The notes beneath the pieces were generated by a model. The model was not told where the DNA came from. It saw only the letters and a list, made by a program, of their open reading frames with translations, and did no database searches. The position numbers and the translations under genes are program-made. 64,000 nt of DNA from Bog-473 sp963701955 (GTDB taxonomy: Bacteria; Actinomycetota; Acidimicrobiia; Acidimicrobiales; RAAP-2). This document shows positions 61,430 to 64,000 of the stretch, piece by piece (position 1 is the stretch's first letter; every line of letters starts with the position of its first letter). The DNA lies in contig OY969694.1 of assembly GCA_963701955.1 (NCBI GenBank), forward strand, positions 248,001 through 312,000, read 5' to 3'.

Positions 61430-62562
61430 GCGCCATCCACCAGTTCGTCCCGGTGCTGCACCGCGGTGATGCGGTGGGGCGTCACACGCTGCGCCTGCGT
61501 GACGCGGCGCGCGCGCGCGGCCACCGTTCCGATGTCTTCGTCGATACCGTCGACGACGAGACGTCGAGCGAGACGGTGCCGGTCCTGTCGTATCCGGACC
61601 TCGCCGGAGAGGGCGACGTGCTGGTGTATCAGTTCGCCACGGCATCGGCCATGGCCGGCTGGCTGACCGACCGGACCGAGACCTTGGTGGTCAACTACCA
61701 CAACGTCACCCCGCCTGAGCTGATGGCGCCCTGGGACAACCACCTGGCTCTCGGCCAGCTGCGCGCCCAGGGCGATCTCCGAGTGCTCGCACCTCGGGCC
61801 GCCCTGGCCGTCGCCGACTCGGCGTACAACGAGGCACATCTCGTGGCGGCCGGGTTCCGCTCCACCGCGGTCGTCCCCCCCTCGGCGTCCCTCGAATTGG
61901 ATCGCGAGGGGGACGTCGACCCTGTCGGCGCGGCGTCGCCCCCTCGGGGGTCGGCGACAAGGCCGCTGTCGTCGGCGCACGCGGCCGGGCGCGGGGCGCG
62001 CTGGCTCGCCGTGGGGCGTGTCTCGCCGAACAAGGCTCTCGAGAGCACGGTGGCCGCGCTGGCGGTGGCCCGGGCCCATGGCGACCCGGACGCGACACTG
62101 CGGATCGTCGGCAAGCCCGCCACCGCGTCCTATGCCAACGCGTTGGGCCGATACGTGGCGGAGATGGGTCTGTCCGATGCCGTCACCTTCGAGGGCCATG
62201 TGAGCGACGCCACGGTCGTCGCCGCGTACGCGGAGGCCGATGTCCTCGTCGTGACCTCGGAGCACGAGGGTTTCTGTGTCCCCGTGGTCGAGGCCATGTC
62301 GGCGGGGGTGCCCGTCGTGGCCTTCGACCGCGGCGCGGTCGCCGAGATCCTCGGGAATGCGGGCGTGCTCGTCTCCGACAAGGATCCCTACGCGCTCGCG
62401 TCGTCGATCTTGGCCCTGCGCGCCGATGCACCCGGTCGAGATGCGCTGATCGAGGCAGGTCGGCGCCGGGTCGGCGACCTCCAGCTGGCGTCCTCAGCCG
62501 AGCGTTTCGTCGACCTGCTCGGGCCACTCGTCGGGGCTCCCGGGAGCGGAGCCGCGAGGTGA
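61426..62562 (+). CDS. GT4-family glycosyltransferase
   Basis: A 378-aa GT-B enzyme: VSAIHQFVPVLHRGDAVGRH, YQFATASAMAGWLTDRTETL, NYHNVTPPELMAPWDNHLAL, RWLAVGRVSPNKALESTVAA and SEHEGFCVPVVEAMSAGVPV (EX7E). GTG 61426 overlaps the methyltransferase stop (GTGA). It is a tandem paralogue of the next gene; both share the start and the NVTPPE motif. Acceptor unknown. Confidence 0.9.
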   Translation: MSAIHQFVPVLHRGDAVGRHTLRLRDAARARGHRSDVFVDTVDDETSSETVPVLSYPDLAGEGDVLVYQFATASAMAGWLTDRTETLVVNYHNVTPPELMAPWDNHLALGQLRAQGDLRVLAPRAALAVADSAYNEAHLVAAGFRSTAVVPPSASLELDREGDVDPVGAASPPRGSATRPLSSAHAAGRGARWLAVGRVSPNKALESTVAALAVARAHGDPDATLRIVGKPATASYANALGRYVAEMGLSDAVTFEGHVSDATVVAAYAEADVLVVTSEHEGFCVPVVEAMSAGVPVVAFDRGAVAEILGNAGVLVSDKDPYALASSILALRADAPGRDALIEAGRRRVGDLQLASSAERFVDLLGPLVGAPGSGAAR

Positions 62563-63626
62563 GCGCCATCCACCAGTTCGTGCCGATGCTCCATCGTGGT
62601 GATGCCGTGGGTCGTCACACGCTGCGCCTCCGGGAGGTCATGGAGGGGCGGGGCATCACTTCGCACATCTATGTCGAACTGGTCGACGCCGACACGTCGG
62701 GCGACACACGCCCGTACGCCGCCTACGAGCAAGATGCACGTCCGGGCGATGTCCTGGTGTACCAGTTCGCCACGGCCTCGGCCCTGGCCCCCTGGCTGGC
62801 CGCACGCTCCGAGCCACTGGTGGTCAACTTCCACAACGTGACGCCGCCCGAGTACTACGCCCCCTGGGACAACGCGATGGCCCGCCACCAGCTGCGCGCC
62901 CTCGGAGAGCTCCGGCAGCTGGCCGGACGCGCCACCCTGGGGCTGGCCGTGTCGGTGTTCAACGAGACCGAGCTGCGTGAGGCCGGTTTCGCCCGCACGG
63001 CCGTGGTGCCGCCGGCGGCCATGCTTCGCCCGGCCGGCCCGCCGCACCGCACACCGGCTCCCCGGCCCGGCGGAGGCACGCGTTGGATCAGTGTGGGGCG
63101 CCTCGCCCCCAACAAGGGGATCGAGGACGTCCTTGCCGCGTTGTTGGTGGCCCGCACACACCATGATCCCGAGGCTCGCCTGGCGGTGGTCGGTCGGGCC
63201 GTCGTTCCGGCCTATGCGCGCGCCCTGCTCCGCCACGTCGACGAGATGGGCCTGCGTCACGCGGTCAGGTTCACCGGCGCGGTGAGCGACGACGAGCTGC
63301 GGACCATGCTGAGCGGTGCCGATGTGCTGGTCGTCGCCTCCAGGCACGAGGGGTTCGGAGTACCCGCGCTCGAGGCGATGTCGCTGGGACTTCCGGTGGT
63401 GGCCAACGACGCCGGAGCGCTGCCCGAGGTCGTCGGCGATGGTGGGCTCCTGGTCGACACCGGGGACCCCTACGTGCTGGCCGGAGCCGTCGAGCGGATC
63501 AGGAGCGACGAGACCCTGCGTGGAACGCTCGGCGCGGCGGCGTCACTACGCCTCAGCGCGCTGGACTTGCCCACGGCGGGGGACCGTGCCGTGGAGCTCC
63601 TGGCGGGGCTGTCGGTCCCTGGCTGA
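62559..63626 (+). CDS. GT4-family glycosyltransferase, tandem paralogue
   Basis: A 355-aa GT-B enzyme nearly collinear with the preceding one: VSAIHQFVPMLHRGDAVGRH, NFHNVTPPEYYAPWDNAMAR, RWISVGRLAPNKGIEDVLAA, SRHEGFGVPALEAMSLGLPV. GTG 62559 overlaps the previous stop (GTGA). Duplication of one gene followed by divergence is the likely origin, perhaps giving two linkages in the same glycan. Confidence 0.9.
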   Translation: MSAIHQFVPMLHRGDAVGRHTLRLREVMEGRGITSHIYVELVDADTSGDTRPYAAYEQDARPGDVLVYQFATASALAPWLAARSEPLVVNFHNVTPPEYYAPWDNAMARHQLRALGELRQLAGRATLGLAVSVFNETELREAGFARTAVVPPAAMLRPAGPPHRTPAPRPGGGTRWISVGRLAPNKGIEDVLAALLVARTHHDPEARLAVVGRAVVPAYARALLRHVDEMGLRHAVRFTGAVSDDELRTMLSGADVLVVASRHEGFGVPALEAMSLGLPVVANDAGALPEVVGDGGLLVDTGDPYVLAGAVERIRSDETLRGTLGAAASLRLSALDLPTAGDRAVELLAGLSVPG

Positions 63627-63784
63627 ATCGGTTCCCGCCTTGTTCAGCGCCGTACGTATTTGTCAGTCCGGAACCTCTCAACAGCGAGGCTTAGGCTAAA
63701 CAAGTATGTTGAGTGTGTGCGCAAGACGATCTGATCAGCCCGCACGTCGACCCGCGGCCGAAAGGCGGCGTTGCCTCGCTCGGA

Positions 63785-64000
63785 TCAGGCCCCGACGGCC
63801 TGGCGCACCAGGTCGACGAATCGCTCCGTCGATGCGGCGAGATCGAAGGCCGCCGCACGTTGCACTCCTGCGTCGGCCAGCACCGTGCGCAGTATCGGGT
63901 CTCGCAGCACACGCCCGACGGCAGCGGCGAACGGCACGGGAGACTTGTCGGGCAGGATCAGCCCGGCGCCGCCGACCGTCTCGGGCACCGCGGTGACGCC
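63785..64000 (-). CDS. Glycosyltransferase C-terminal part (5' end beyond window)
   Basis: The last 71 residues of a reverse-strand gene are visible: GVTAVPETVGGAGLILPDKS, PVPFAAAVGRVLRDPILRTV, LADAGVQRAAAFDLAAST, ERFVDLVRQAVGA. The PETVGGAGL-DxxSP pattern and the closing helix ERFVDLV match the C-terminal end of GT4 glycosyltransferases such as the two just before it. Confidence 0.75.
   Translation of the reverse strand, partial: GVTAVPETVGGAGLILPDKSPVPFAAAVGRVLRDPILRTVLADAGVQRAAAFDLAASTERFVDLVRQAVGA

Noticed and set aside
60847..62265. 472-codon minus-strand frame opposite methyltransferase and glycosyltransferase genes
   Set aside because: Shadow frame; the plus-strand genes have family motifs and coupled starts.

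Overview
The window reads as high-GC actinobacterial chromosome. Features typical of Acidimicrobiia and relatives include: secreted proteins ending in 42-residue repeats of the SDGGIFxFGDAxFxGS type, a Mycobacterium-like mec-cysO-cysM-...-rph-rdgB neighbourhood, abundant GTG starts, SHOCT-domain proteins, and polysaccharide export by Wzm/Wzt in an organism with no visible LPS genes. The lineage is inferred from gene content, not from a marker gene.

Layout. 1-0.9 kb: a cut-off ArsR repressor diverges from a deletion scar that fuses the start of a cadI-like gene to the tail of an FAD oxidoreductase. 0.9-8.6 kb: an orphan FtsX/MacB permease, a GGDEF-EAL protein, and a divergent SDR / carboxymuconolactone-decarboxylase pair. 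9.3-13.6 kb: a six-repeat secreted protein and a two-gene ABC-2 exporter. 14.3-25.9 kb: SulP transporter, small SHOCT/PLDc_N proteins (one frameshifted at a C6 run), an HlyD-type adaptor, an HtrA-like protease, and an ECF sigma / anti-sigma / molybdopterin oxidoreductase / cytochrome b operon diverging from a frameshifted secreted propeller protein. 26-36.4 kb: a metal zone with a ZnuABC-like operon facing a Fur/Zur regulator, then a probable copper/cytochrome-oxidase operon (ctaG, sco, a novel 654-aa membrane protein) diverging from a BlaI repressor / M56 protease pair across a clear BlaI-type palindrome. 36.4-40.7 kb: debris of an integrated plasmid-like element (tyrosine recombinase scrap, frameshifted RepSA-like initiator) plus an XRE/nucleotidyltransferase toxin-antitoxin-like pair. 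40.7-49.2 kb: core genes, namely tmRNA (ssrA), smpB, mec-cysO-cysM, SRPBCC, DUF1697, rph, rdgB, a Lon-N-domain protein, glycerate kinase, tRNA-Leu(UAG) and clpP. 49.2-64 kb: surface polysaccharide locus (wzm, wzt, methyltransferases, GT4 glycosyltransferases) interrupted by an acyl-CoA dehydrogenase, an amidohydrolase and a second six-repeat secreted protein.

The most notable themes are: (1) sequences resembling the 3' end of tmRNA recur at about 14.0 and 22.1 kb, and a 17-bp motif recurs near all three sites; with two RepSA-type relics, a recombinase scrap and a decayed second copy of the nucleotidyltransferase gene this suggests repeated island insertion at ssrA followed by decay. (2) A BlaI/M56 sensory pair appears wired to a copper-insertion operon containing an uncharacterised Met-rich membrane protein. 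(3) Several genes carry single frameshifts (17.5, 25.5, 39.0 and 58.3 kb), which may be real or assembly errors. No CRISPR array, transposase or intact integrase was seen.
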